A stretch of DNA of 64,000 nucleotides from the NCBI GenBank assembly GCA_964574815.1, contig CAZNPL010000039.1, forward strand, positions 1 to 64,000, written 5' to 3'. A program made the position numbers and the translations under genes. The DNA is from CAZNPL01 sp964574815. Lineage in GTDB: Bacteria > Planctomycetota > Phycisphaerae > UBA1845. Positions 9,016 to 17,469 of the stretch are shown here, in pieces; the first letter of the stretch is position 1, and each line of letters begins with the position of its first letter. The notes under the pieces are model-generated. The model had not been told where the DNA came from and did not search any database. It worked only from the letters and a program-made list of their open reading frames with translations.

Positions 9016-10335
9016 TTGTCAATCGAGACCTTTATCGCGGACGTGAAGTCGCGTAAAGCACTGGTGGGCATAGTCGGGCTGGGCTACGTTGGCCTGCCGC
9101 TGGCACGCACGTTCTGCGGCGCCGGCTTTCGCGTGCTGGGCCTTGACGTAGACGCTGACAAGGTCGCCAAGCTCAATGCCGGCAAGAGCTACATCAAGCA
9201 TATACCGGCCTCCTTGATCAAGCGCCTGGTGAGCGAGGGCAGCTTCAAGGCGACGTCCAAAGCCCGGGATATCGAGGCATGTTCCGCGATTCTGCTCTGC
9301 GTGCCCACGCCGCTGACCAAAATGCGAGATCCGGACATGAGCTACGTCGAAGGCACGGCCGAGATGCTCACGCCGCACCTTCAAAAGAACCAGCTCATCG
9401 TGCTGGAAAGCACCACCTACCCGGGTACCACCCGCGAGCTGATGAAGCCGATCCTTGAGAAGAGCGGCCTTAAGGCCGAAAAGGAGTTCTTTCTGGCTTA
9501 CTCGCCGGAACGCGAGGATCCAGGCCGCACGAATTACACCACCGAGACGATTCCCAAGGTCGTCGGGGGCCTTGGGCCACACAGCCGGCGGGCCGCGGCG
9601 GCCTTGTACGGCGCGGCGATCAAACAGGTCGTTTCGGTATCAAGCTGCGAGGTGGCCGAGTGCAGCAAAATCCTGGAAAACGTCTACCGCTCGGTAAACA
9701 TCGCCCTGATCAACGAGCTCAAGGTCCTGCTGGATCGGATGGGCATCGACGTGTGGGAGGTTGTCCGGGCTGCGTCCACCAAGCCGTTTGGGTTTCAGCC
9801 GTTCTATCCCGGCCCGGGGCTGGGAGGACACTGCATCCCGATCGATCCATTTTACCTGACTTGGCGGGCACGTGAGTTCGACATGACCACGCGGTTCATC
9901 GAGCTGGCCGGAGAGATCAACACGCAAATGCCCGAGTATGTCGTCGGCCGGATCATCGAGGCACTCAATGACCGCAAGAAGGCATTGAACGGGTCCCGGA
10001 TTCTCCTTTTGGGGCTGGCATACAAAAAGGACGTCGACGACATCCGCGAATCGCCCTCGATCGAACTGATTGAAATGCTGAAGGCCAGAGGAGCCAAAGT
10101 CGACTACAATGACCCGTACGTGCCGGCGACGCCCAAGCAGCGGGAACATAATCTTCGGATGAGGAGCAAGAAGCTGACGGCCGACATGCTGCGCGGCTAC
10201 GATTGCGTGCTGATTGCGACCGATCACAGCACCTACGACTACTCATGGATTGTGGAGAACGCCCAACTGGTGGTGGATACGCGAAACGCCACGGCCCAAT
10301 GCCGCAACGGCCGGCGAAAAATCGTCAAGGCGTGA
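9016..10335 (+). CDS. UDP-N-acetylglucosamine/mannosamine-type 6-dehydrogenase
   Basis: A 439-residue nucleotide-sugar dehydrogenase that oxidises a UDP-sugar to its uronate with two NAD+, feeding capsule or exopolysaccharide synthesis. The TTG at 9016 is chosen for AGGAG at 9003-9007, 8 bases before it. Visible features: NAD-binding GIVGLGYVGLPLA near the N-terminus, PTPLTKMRDPDMSYV, ESTTYPGTT, the central-domain VYRSVNIALINEL, the catalytic GGHCIPIDPFYL with Cys at residue 273, and a C-terminal GLAYKKDVDDIRESP domain. The length and motifs are those of the WecC/WbpA branch. It is translationally coupled to the next gene through a GTGA overlap. Confidence 0.9.
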   Translation: MSIETFIADVKSRKALVGIVGLGYVGLPLARTFCGAGFRVLGLDVDADKVAKLNAGKSYIKHIPASLIKRLVSEGSFKATSKARDIEACSAILLCVPTPLTKMRDPDMSYVEGTAEMLTPHLQKNQLIVLESTTYPGTTRELMKPILEKSGLKAEKEFFLAYSPEREDPGRTNYTTETIPKVVGGLGPHSRRAAAALYGAAIKQVVSVSSCEVAECSKILENVYRSVNIALINELKVLLDRMGIDVWEVVRAASTKPFGFQPFYPGPGLGGHCIPIDPFYLTWRAREFDMTTRFIELAGEINTQMPEYVVGRIIEALNDRKKALNGSRILLLGLAYKKDVDDIRESPSIELIEMLKARGAKVDYNDPYVPATPKQREHNLRMRSKKLTADMLRGYDCVLIATDHSTYDYSWIVENAQLVVDTRNATAQCRNGRRKIVKA

Positions 10336-11786
10336 CGTGGCCGTGGTCAGATCAGGCAGGAAACCGGCTTCGTCCGGACTGCCGGGGATTCGTGCTCTTA
10401 CTGCTCGCCTGCGCGGCCACCGGCTCGGCCCAGGAAGCGGCAAGCGAACGAGATCGCGATCTCGTATTACGCCGGGAATGGAGTGAGGCCTGCAGCCGGA
10501 TCCTCGAAGGGCATTCCTGGGACCAGGTCGCGACCGACTTGGAAGCGGCGTTGGCGACGGCCGGCAAGACGCCGAGCTCCGAGACGATCGAGGGGTATCT
10601 CGATTCAATCCGACTGGCAGAACGCCAGGCGGATTCCGTGCCCGATGACTTGAGCGACGCCTCTCCGAGCGAGATCGTAAAGGCTCTGCTCACATCCCGC
10701 GTGGTGGGTCCGGCGAATCCGGACTGGCATTTGGTGACGCGCCCCCTTCACATGCACCGGCGGGGCGACGGTTCGCTGCAGGTACACTGGGTGGAACTCG
10801 CGGAAGTCCCGGCACATCGGCTCACCGACCCGGCAGTTCTCGTGTTACAGCGAGGCCGCAAAATGATCCCGGCCCTGCTGGCGGCCCTCGACGATCCCAC
10901 GGCGACCCGGGCGGGCTACATAACTCCGGCAACACACAGGCTGCCGATCCTGTTCCGGCGATCGGATCTCGCCATGGCACTGCTGGAGGCTATCACGCTA
11001 TGTCGCTTCTACGTCTCCGCGCCATGGGACATTTTGTCCGAACGCGACGACGCCACGAAAAAAGCAGCAATCGAGTTGGCCAGAGAGTGGTGGCAAGAGA
11101 CGGAATCGATGCCGGATCTCGAAGCTCGATCCTGGCTCTTGGAACGTATCTCATACGATCAAGCTTCCCCCATGATCGAAGTCCTTGTGCTGGAGGGACA
11201 CGCTGAAGTCGCGATACGCCATCTGCGCCAATACTTGTTTGGCGAACAGGGCAAATTCGACATTGATGTGGCCCGCCGACTCTGCCGACTCGGCGACTCC
11301 TCGGCACTCGATTACATCGTGTCACGCGGACGCGACGAAAGTCTCTTGCAGCCTGAGGAAATCGAGTTGCTCATCGATTTCGGCGGGCGGCGTGAGTTCG
11401 CGGTTCTCGCCGGCCTCGTCGCTGAAGACAAAACGGTGAATACGCACACCAAGAATAAAGCAAGTCGGGAAATCCTCCTCGCGATGAAAGACACCGATAA
11501 TCGCCTGGCCATCCCCGTCTTCGCCGAGGCTCTCGACGTCGAGGACAAGGTGGCCGACGTGAAGCCTGCTTCGAATCGGCGGGGCACCCCCCTCGTCTCG
11601 CGGGCAGAGCTGGCTGCGAAACACATCCAGCGCCTCACCGGCCGTGATTTCCGCTTCGACGAGAGGGCGTCGGTCGAATCGCGCAAGAAAGCTATCGAGC
11701 GGGTGCGCGATTGGTGGGAGAAAGAAGGGCGCGGACTCTACGGTTTCGAGGCGCGGCGTTTGCGTCGCACGGGCGGTATTCGGTGA
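10332..11786 (+). CDS. Exported helical-repeat protein of unknown function
   Basis: 484 residues. The GTG start overlaps the TGA of the dehydrogenase gene (GTGA at 10332-10335), which fits a signal peptide soon after it (GFVLLLLACAATGSAQE). The rest is mostly alpha-helical with HEAT/ARM-like pairs: 'AIELAREWWQETESMPDLE', VLVLEGHAEVAIRHLRQYL, LIDFGGRREFAVLAGLVAED. The C-terminal KAIERVRDWWEKEGRG motif is common in planctomycete secreted HEAT proteins. Function is unknown. Coupling to the UDP-sugar dehydrogenase suggests they are made together, not that they share a pathway. Confidence 0.75.
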   Translation: MTWPWSDQAGNRLRPDCRGFVLLLLACAATGSAQEAASERDRDLVLRREWSEACSRILEGHSWDQVATDLEAALATAGKTPSSETIEGYLDSIRLAERQADSVPDDLSDASPSEIVKALLTSRVVGPANPDWHLVTRPLHMHRRGDGSLQVHWVELAEVPAHRLTDPAVLVLQRGRKMIPALLAALDDPTATRAGYITPATHRLPILFRRSDLAMALLEAITLCRFYVSAPWDILSERDDATKKAAIELAREWWQETESMPDLEARSWLLERISYDQASPMIEVLVLEGHAEVAIRHLRQYLFGEQGKFDIDVARRLCRLGDSSALDYIVSRGRDESLLQPEEIELLIDFGGRREFAVLAGLVAEDKTVNTHTKNKASREILLAMKDTDNRLAIPVFAEALDVEDKVADVKPASNRRGTPLVSRAELAAKHIQRLTGRDFRFDERASVESRKKAIERVRDWWEKEGRGLYGFEARRLRRTGGIR

Positions 11787-12026
11787 ATTCGGCGCGCTGC
11801 GGAGCTCTGTCCGCCCAGCGCTCCCTCCTTCCAGGAACAGCTTCTTCCTCAACACCTGCCGGCGATCGAAGCGTTTGAAACTTGCCACAGCCTCGGCCGC
11901 GCTCGATCGGACGATGCCCGCACGCGGGCACGCCGTGCAGCTTGGCGAACAACAGCCGAGGCGATAAACTCCCACCCGGTGATCCGCGCTACTGATATAT
12001 CCCGCGAAACGGAGAGGTCGACGGTC

Positions 12027-14303
12027 ATGAGCGAAGCCCCGGAACGCTCCGTGGCAATGATCAGTTCCTATGTCCCGCGTCGTTGCGGAATCGCAACGTT
12101 CACGAACGATTTGGCATCGGCTTTGGCCGACACCACGTTTCGACAGCCGCTGCATGATTGTGCGCGAATCGGGGTCGTCGCAATCACCGATGTCAAAGAA
12201 GGCTACGCTTACCCGCCGGAGGTGGTGCACGAAATCCGTCAGCACAGCAAGGAGGATTACCGGACAGCGGCCGAATTCCTCAACCACAGCAAGTTCGACG
12301 TCGTTTGCGTGCAGCACGAGTACGGAATCTTCGGAGGCGACGACGGGGCCCATCTCCTGGCGATGCTGGAGCGACTCCGCAAACCCGTGGTCTCCGTGCT
12401 GCATACGGTGCTGACCACCCCCTCGACCAGCCAACGTGAGATACTGAGACGCCTGTGCGAACGCAGCGGCGCCGTGGTGGTGATGGCTCAACGAGCGAAA
12501 GAGAGCCTCTCGGATGTCTTCCAGGTCCCGGTCGACAAGATCCACCACATTCATCACGGTGTCCCCGACGTTCCGTTCGGCGACACCGAGCCCTTCAAGC
12601 GCCGCTTCGAAGTCGGCGGCCGTCCGACGATTCTGACCTTCGGCCTGCTCGGCCCGAGCAAGGGAATCGATACCATGCTGGAAGCGCTTCCGGCGGTCGT
12701 GCGCGAGCATCCCGACGTGGCGTATATCGTGCTCGGCGCGACGCACCCGAGCGTCAAGCGGGAGTCCGGTGAATCGTATCGACTCTCACTCGAGAAGCTC
12801 GCACTGAACCTCGGGATCGCGAAGAACGTGCTGTTCCATAACTGGTACGTCTCGCTCGAGGACTTGTGCGAGTACCTCCGTGCGGCGGACCTATACGTCA
12901 CCCCGTATCCGAACAAGTCACAAATCGTCTCTGGAACGCTCGCGTACGCGGTGGCGTGCGGAACAGCGGTCGTGTCCACTCCCTACTGGTACGCCGAGGA
13001 GGTGCTCGCGGACGGGCGAGGACGATTGGTGGACTTCGGCGACACCGAGGGCTTGGCGCAGACGCTCTGCGAGCTGTTGAGCGATGAACGTCAACGCATG
13101 CGGCTTCGACGGAAAGCCTACCAGTTCGGCCGCAACATGATCTGGAGCGAAGTGGCCCGCGCCCACGCAAACGTCTATGAGGTTGCATGCAGCGCACCCG
13201 TCGCGGAGCTCGCCCAGTCCGCGTCCTCCGCAGAACCCGCGATCAGGCTGTCCCTGCCCGAAGCACGACTCGACCATCTCTATCGAATGACCGACGACAC
13301 GGGCCTGCTCCAACACGCCGTGCACGCGACGCCCAACCGGCGCCACGGATACTCGATCGACGACGCCGCCCGCGGCGTGATCGCCACCGCCATGCACCAC
13401 GCGCTCTTTCGCGAGGAACCGCCGTTGCGGTTGTTTCACACCTACCTGTCCTACATTCATTTCGCTCGCATTCCCGGCGGCAGATACCACAACTTCATGT
13501 CCTACGATCGCCGCTGGATCGACACGGTCGGAAGCGACGACGCTCAAGGACGCGTGCTCTGGTCGCTCGGGTACGTGGTGGCCCACCCGCCGGACGACCT
13601 CGCACACGAGCTGTGCAGGTCGATGTTTGACGAAACCGTACCTGTCTTCGAGCGCATCCGATATGCCCGGGCGCTTTCCTTTGCCATACTGGGTTGTTAC
13701 TACTTTCTCCGGCGACATCCCGAAGCGTCCCATGTCGAGCGGACCATGCGGGTGCTCGCCGACCGGATCGTCTCCTATTATCAGGAACACGAGGACCAGA
13801 ATTGGCCCTGGTTCTCGCGGAGCGTCACCTACGAGAATGGCCGAATCCCGCAGGGACTGATCCTCGCCGGTCTGACCCTCCGCGACGAGCAACTTGTGCA
13901 GCGCGGACTCCGCTCTCTGGACTGGCTTCTCGATGTTCAATCAGGCGACGAGGAACAAATCTCCCTGATCGGGAACAACGGCTGGCTTCATCGGGGGCAC
14001 CCCAAGGCCGAGTTCGATCAGCAGCCCGTGGAACTGGCCGCCCTGGTCGGCGCCTGCAAGGCCGCCTATCGCGCCACCGACGACCAGCGGTATCTCAACG
14101 AAATGCGCCGATGCTTCGACTGGTTCCTCGGAAGCAACGATCTGGGGACTCCTTTGATCGATTTCAAGTCGCGCGGTTGCTACGACGGCCTCACGGCCTC
14201 GGGCGTAAACCTCAACCAGGGCGCAGAGTCCCTCGTCTGCTGGTTGCTTTCCGTGCTCATCATGCACGAGATGCAGACCGGCGACCCCACGTCGGCAGGG
14301 TGA
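12027..14303 (+). CDS. Two-domain family-4 glycosyltransferase with helical barrel
   Basis: 758 residues from ATG 12027, with GGAGAGG 9 bases upstream; a GTG at 11979 is an alternative. Residues about 1-390 are a GT-B, family-4-like transferase: SSYVPRRCGIATFTNDL at the N-terminus, the acceptor-side motif VCVQHEYGIFGG, LTFGLLGPSKGID, and a nucleotide-sugar site around SGTLAYAVACGTAVVSTPYWYAEEVL. Residues about 420-750 form an alpha/alpha-barrel-like domain (TPNRRHGYSIDDAARG, NNGWLHRG, FDQQPVE) resembling glycosidase-type six-hairpin folds. Such fusions probably act on mannose-type glycans, but the sugar is not evident here. The preceding dehydrogenase gene ends 1.7 kb upstream. Confidence 0.8.
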   Translation: MSEAPERSVAMISSYVPRRCGIATFTNDLASALADTTFRQPLHDCARIGVVAITDVKEGYAYPPEVVHEIRQHSKEDYRTAAEFLNHSKFDVVCVQHEYGIFGGDDGAHLLAMLERLRKPVVSVLHTVLTTPSTSQREILRRLCERSGAVVVMAQRAKESLSDVFQVPVDKIHHIHHGVPDVPFGDTEPFKRRFEVGGRPTILTFGLLGPSKGIDTMLEALPAVVREHPDVAYIVLGATHPSVKRESGESYRLSLEKLALNLGIAKNVLFHNWYVSLEDLCEYLRAADLYVTPYPNKSQIVSGTLAYAVACGTAVVSTPYWYAEEVLADGRGRLVDFGDTEGLAQTLCELLSDERQRMRLRRKAYQFGRNMIWSEVARAHANVYEVACSAPVAELAQSASSAEPAIRLSLPEARLDHLYRMTDDTGLLQHAVHATPNRRHGYSIDDAARGVIATAMHHALFREEPPLRLFHTYLSYIHFARIPGGRYHNFMSYDRRWIDTVGSDDAQGRVLWSLGYVVAHPPDDLAHELCRSMFDETVPVFERIRYARALSFAILGCYYFLRRHPEASHVERTMRVLADRIVSYYQEHEDQNWPWFSRSVTYENGRIPQGLILAGLTLRDEQLVQRGLRSLDWLLDVQSGDEEQISLIGNNGWLHRGHPKAEFDQQPVELAALVGACKAAYRATDDQRYLNEMRRCFDWFLGSNDLGTPLIDFKSRGCYDGLTASGVNLNQGAESLVCWLLSVLIMHEMQTGDPTSAG

Positions 14304-14494
14304 GCCCTGCTTATCGGAACAGGGTGGGGTCTACGTGAAAACCGTCAAATCCGGCAGATCCGTGCACCGGGCGCCTGCCCCTGCTTGACCTTCCTCCAGT
14401 TGCAAACGAAGATGAAAGTGTGCGGCCGGGGCGCGTCGTCGCGTTACGGTCACCGGGCCGAGTGAATCTGCGCCTTTTTCGGAACCGTCAAACC

Positions 14495-14950
14495 GTGACG
14501 ACGAGCGCGGACAGGTTAGACGCCATTCGGACCCCCGTGGTCGTTTATGACGGGGAGTGCGGTTTTTGCCGTCGGAGCGTCGACGCAATCCGCCGGCGCG
14601 ACCGACGGAGAGTCTTCACCTACGTTCCTCGGCAGACACCCGGTATCGAGCAACGTTTCCCGCAACTGCTGGAGGGAGATTTCAACACCGGTCTGCGCCT
14701 GATCGACACCGACGAAACCGCCCACGTCGGTGCGGACGCGATGCATCAGATCGCTCGCCGATTGCCGATTTACAACTGGTTCGCGTGGCTCTACCAAGTG
14801 CCGTTGCTCCGCGGGGCGACGCGTTGGATCTACGCGTGGGTGGCCGCAAACCGAATGAAGCTGTCGCGGTATTGCGGTGCTGGCGAGGCATGCCGGATCG
14901 AGGGCGTGGAGCGGCCGGAGCAATCCGAAGCTTCGGGCGGCGCCCGATAA
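14495..14950 (+). CDS. DCC-family thiol-disulfide oxidoreductase-like protein
   Basis: About 151 residues from the GTG at 14495; the frame is open to 14420. The defining DCC motif VVVYDGECGFCRRSVD stands near the N-terminus, followed by FTYVPRQTPG, LRLIDTDE and the RWIYAWVAANRMKLSRYCG end region of the YuxK/DUF393 family. The CGFC pair is a thioredoxin-like redox site, but physiological activity of this family is poorly known. It lies 9 bases before a gene carrying HTTM-like segments. DCC and HTTM genes are often neighbours or fused, which supports both calls. Confidence 0.85.
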   Translation: MTTSADRLDAIRTPVVVYDGECGFCRRSVDAIRRRDRRRVFTYVPRQTPGIEQRFPQLLEGDFNTGLRLIDTDETAHVGADAMHQIARRLPIYNWFAWLYQVPLLRGATRWIYAWVAANRMKLSRYCGAGEACRIEGVERPEQSEASGGAR

Positions 14951-14959
14951 TCATCCCTC

Positions 14960-15220
14960 ATGCGGCCGAATCCACGCAATAAATCGAGCGCGCACCGGGC
15001 GGGGATCCCATCAAAGCTCTTCCTTTCCGTACTCATCGTAGCCGTCATCGCGATGCAGGCGAGTACATTCAGACTTGGCACACGGGTCTGGCCCTTCATG
15101 GCGTACTGCATGTACGCAGCCTCGATTCCGCCGGGCCCGATCGAGACGGTGAACGGCTACACGCTCCAGACGTACCTGTTCCACGACGCCTTGCATTGGG
15201 ACCGCCCGCTGGGCCTCTGA
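14960..15220 (+). pseudogene. N-terminal part of an HTTM-like membrane protein, ends at in-frame TGA
   Basis: 86 codons from ATG 14960. There is one hydrophobic segment (SKLFLSVLIVAVIAMQAST), then RVWPFMAYCMYAA and a stretch LQTYLFHDALHWDRPLGL. The last stretch matches the part of HTTM domains just before a conserved Trp. The TGA at 15218-15220 stands where that Trp codon (TGG) would be expected, and the same frame continues without another stop to 15508. The protein is also much shorter than a normal HTTM domain (about 250-300 residues), so an internal deletion is likely. I read it as a decayed partner of the DCC gene. Confidence 0.55.
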
Positions 15221-15238
15221 GTAGCGCGACATCACGGG

Positions 15239-15508
15239 TTGTGCATCCTGCTGTCGATCGGGGCCGTCGCCCTCGAAGTGTTCTTCTTCGTGGCCGTGTT
15301 GTGGCGGCGAGCCACGCCGTTCTTTCTACTCGGCGGTGCGGCGCTCCACATCTCTATCTTTGTGCTGCAGGCGGCGCCGTTCTTTCAGCTAGTGATTCTC
15401 CACGTCGTATTCATCGACTTCGAGCGTCTGGTCGGGCTGCGATCCGGCGGTAAAGGATGGGATTCGCGCGGGCGACCAGAGATTTCACAAATACCTGCGG
15501 GCGCGTAA
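15239..15508 (+). pseudogene. C-terminal part of the HTTM-like membrane protein
   Basis: The same reading frame as 14960-15220, resuming after the TGA. Directly after the stop, VARHHGLCILLS is followed by hydrophobic segments (IGAVALEVFFFVAVLW, PFFLLGGAALHISIFVL, PFFQLVILHVVFID). The order is that of HTTM/gamma-carboxylase-like domains, including the H in AALHIS. No ribosome-binding site precedes the TTG at 15239, so independent translation is doubtful. Confidence 0.5.
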
Positions 15509-15699
15509 AGCGCATGCAGCTCCCCAACTCCCGTTCCGCGCAAGCCTGTAAAGCGCAGGCTCCGTATACGTCCGGCCTTCAACAGGGCCTGTGGCGCACT
15601 TGCTCCGCCTTCACTGACCGGGGCACGCCCCTTTTGACGTAAAAGTGGCCTTTCGCCCGCACCCCCGGTAATATCACTACCATCCGTATCCCTCTGCAC

Positions 15700-16506
15700 G
15701 TGAGTGTTCGTATAGCGATGAGATCACAGACGCAACGCAGCTTATTGATCGCTTTCATCGGCTCAATCGCCTGCTGCGGCTTGGCAGGGATTTACTGCCT
15801 GCTGATCGGAACCATCGGCTGGCTCGAAGAACGAGTCTTGCTGACCACGCTGGCTGTGGGGGCGGCATCCATCCTCGGATTAGCCAGTGCCGTGCCCTGG
15901 GAGCGGCGGCGCTGGCACCCGTTGGGTTTCGTGGGCATGATCGTCGTGGCGGTCGCACTCGCCCTCGTGCTGGTCCCGATCTGGTACCGCGGCGCCGAGC
16001 GCGAGTGGTATCTGAAGACAATGGGCGTGGCCATGGTAGCCGCGGTGGCCTTGCCGCACGTCGGCCTGGTGAGTCTGGCGCGACTCAGAACTCAATACGA
16101 ATGGGTCCGGCTATGCACACTGGCGGCGATCATCGTCCTGGCCGGGCTGATCTCCACGTCAATTCTTTTCGAAATCGACAACGAGGAGTGGTTTCGCCTC
16201 GTGGGGGTCGTCGCCATCGTCACAGTCTGCGGTACCATCGCCGTGCCAATACTGCATCGTGTCTCGGCCATCCGCGTCAGGGAGAGCATCCAGACGACGG
16301 AGCTGCAGATCGAATTGACCTGCCCCCGGTGCCGGCGCTCGCAAACCCTGCCGATGGGGCGATCCAAGTGCGGCCAATGCGGCCTCGGCATCTCGATCTC
16401 GATCGAAGAGGCCCAATGCCGTGTCTGCGGTTACCCCTTGCACGGGCTCACCTCAACCACCTGCCCCGAATGCGGCACGCCGCTCGCGGTCCAGAACGGA
16501 GCATGA
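15700..16506 (+). CDS. Six-helix membrane protein with C-terminal zinc ribbons
   Basis: 268 residues from GTG 15700 (ATG 15718 is equally possible). Six hydrophobic helices fill residues about 15-190. A cytoplasmic tail then has two ribbon-like Cys clusters: CPRC...CGQC, and CRVCGYPLHGL followed by CPECGTPL. The CRxCGYxLxGL...CPECG ribbon is characteristic of planctomycete membrane proteins. Function is unknown; the ribbons may bind metal or protein rather than nucleic acid. It is convergent with the BtpA-like gene, with 35 bases between them. Confidence 0.7.
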   Translation: MSVRIAMRSQTQRSLLIAFIGSIACCGLAGIYCLLIGTIGWLEERVLLTTLAVGAASILGLASAVPWERRRWHPLGFVGMIVVAVALALVLVPIWYRGAEREWYLKTMGVAMVAAVALPHVGLVSLARLRTQYEWVRLCTLAAIIVLAGLISTSILFEIDNEEWFRLVGVVAIVTVCGTIAVPILHRVSAIRVRESIQTTELQIELTCPRCRRSQTLPMGRSKCGQCGLGISISIEEAQCRVCGYPLHGLTSTTCPECGTPLAVQNGA

Positions 16507-16541
16507 ACCTCCGCTGCGCCACGGCGCCGAGATCGTCGCGC

Positions 16542-17348
16542 TCATTGCGCGCCTCGAAGAATCTCGAGCAACTCCCGTACGCGAGCCTTGTCAACGGGGC
16601 CATCCCAACAACCGCCCTCCTTGCAGGCTGATCCAACAATCAGCACATCCGCAATCGCTCCAAGACGACCAATGTTCTCCGTGTTCACCCCGGAGCCGAC
16701 GACCACGCGAACGCCGTGCCCCGCGACGGATTCGACCTCTTCAAGCGTGGGCGGCTCGCCGGTGTGACCGCCGGTAACGACCACGCCGTCAGCACCGCAG
16801 TAAACGGCCGCCTTCGCGTGCTCCGCCAGCGTCAGGTCGGCGGTAAGAGCATGAGCGCTGTGTTTCTTCTGAATGTCGGCCCATACTTCGACGTCCTCGG
16901 CGCCGACATGGGCGCGGCGGCGAAGGATCTGAGCTGCGTCAGCCTGAATCAGCCCCTCGTCAGCGACGTGTGCGAACACGAATCCTTCCACCCGCACGAA
17001 GTCGAGTTCACACGTGGCCGCAACGTCAAGCGCCGCAACGTTTGCGCCGGCCAGAATCTGAATGCCGAGGGCGAAGTCGAACCGCCGGTGGACCTCGTGA
17101 GCGCAAATGGCCACTCCAGCGATGACGCCGGCATCAACGTCAACGCGCTGGTACGGCGTGTCGTGTGTGTTTTCGATGATAAGTCCGTCCACACCGGCGT
17201 CGGCATATCGCTCGGCCTCTGCAAGACATCGATCCAGCACCGGCGCAAAACTCCCCGACCACCTCGGGCTGCCGCACAGCGGCAGGAGATGCAGGCATCC
17301 GATGAAGTCACACCGCTTCTTCCCGGGAGTGCGAAGTCTGCTCTTCAT
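16542..17348 (-). CDS. BtpA/SgcQ-family TIM-barrel protein
   Basis: 268 residues from ATG 17348. The family pattern runs throughout: IGCLHLLPLCGSPRWSG near the start, YADAGVDGLIIENTHDTPY, GIQILAGANVAALDVAAT, FVRVEGFVF, VWADIQKKHSAH, and a phosphate-site-like GVRVVVGSGVNTENI near the end. BtpA was named for photosystem I biogenesis in cyanobacteria, while SgcQ is a putative sugar-related enzyme. In non-photosynthetic bacteria the barrel is probably an enzyme of unknown substrate. It follows the serpin gene on the same strand, 121 bases downstream. Confidence 0.8.
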   Translation of the reverse strand: MKSRLRTPGKKRCDFIGCLHLLPLCGSPRWSGSFAPVLDRCLAEAERYADAGVDGLIIENTHDTPYQRVDVDAGVIAGVAICAHEVHRRFDFALGIQILAGANVAALDVAATCELDFVRVEGFVFAHVADEGLIQADAAQILRRRAHVGAEDVEVWADIQKKHSAHALTADLTLAEHAKAAVYCGADGVVVTGGHTGEPPTLEEVESVAGHGVRVVVGSGVNTENIGRLGAIADVLIVGSACKEGGCWDGPVDKARVRELLEILRGAQ

Positions 17349-17469
17349 GTGCGATCCACCGGAGTCACCACGGAACGTCGACCGGCGGATCGTACAGCCA
17401 CGGCATCAGGGCTGCAAAAGCGAAGCGCCCGCCTTCGGACTTGCTGATACCCGTCCATCGCCCTAGCTC

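Noticed and set aside
11322..12746. 474-codon minus-strand frame spanning two genes
   Set aside because: It lies opposite the helical-repeat protein gene and the glycosyltransferase gene, both with better starts and motifs.
12918..13940. 340-codon minus-strand frame
   Set aside because: Opposite the glycosyltransferase; shadow composition.
15610..15635. Possible terminator GGGG-CACG-CCCC-TTTT after the HTTM remnant
   Set aside because: The stem is only four base pairs, too weak to support.
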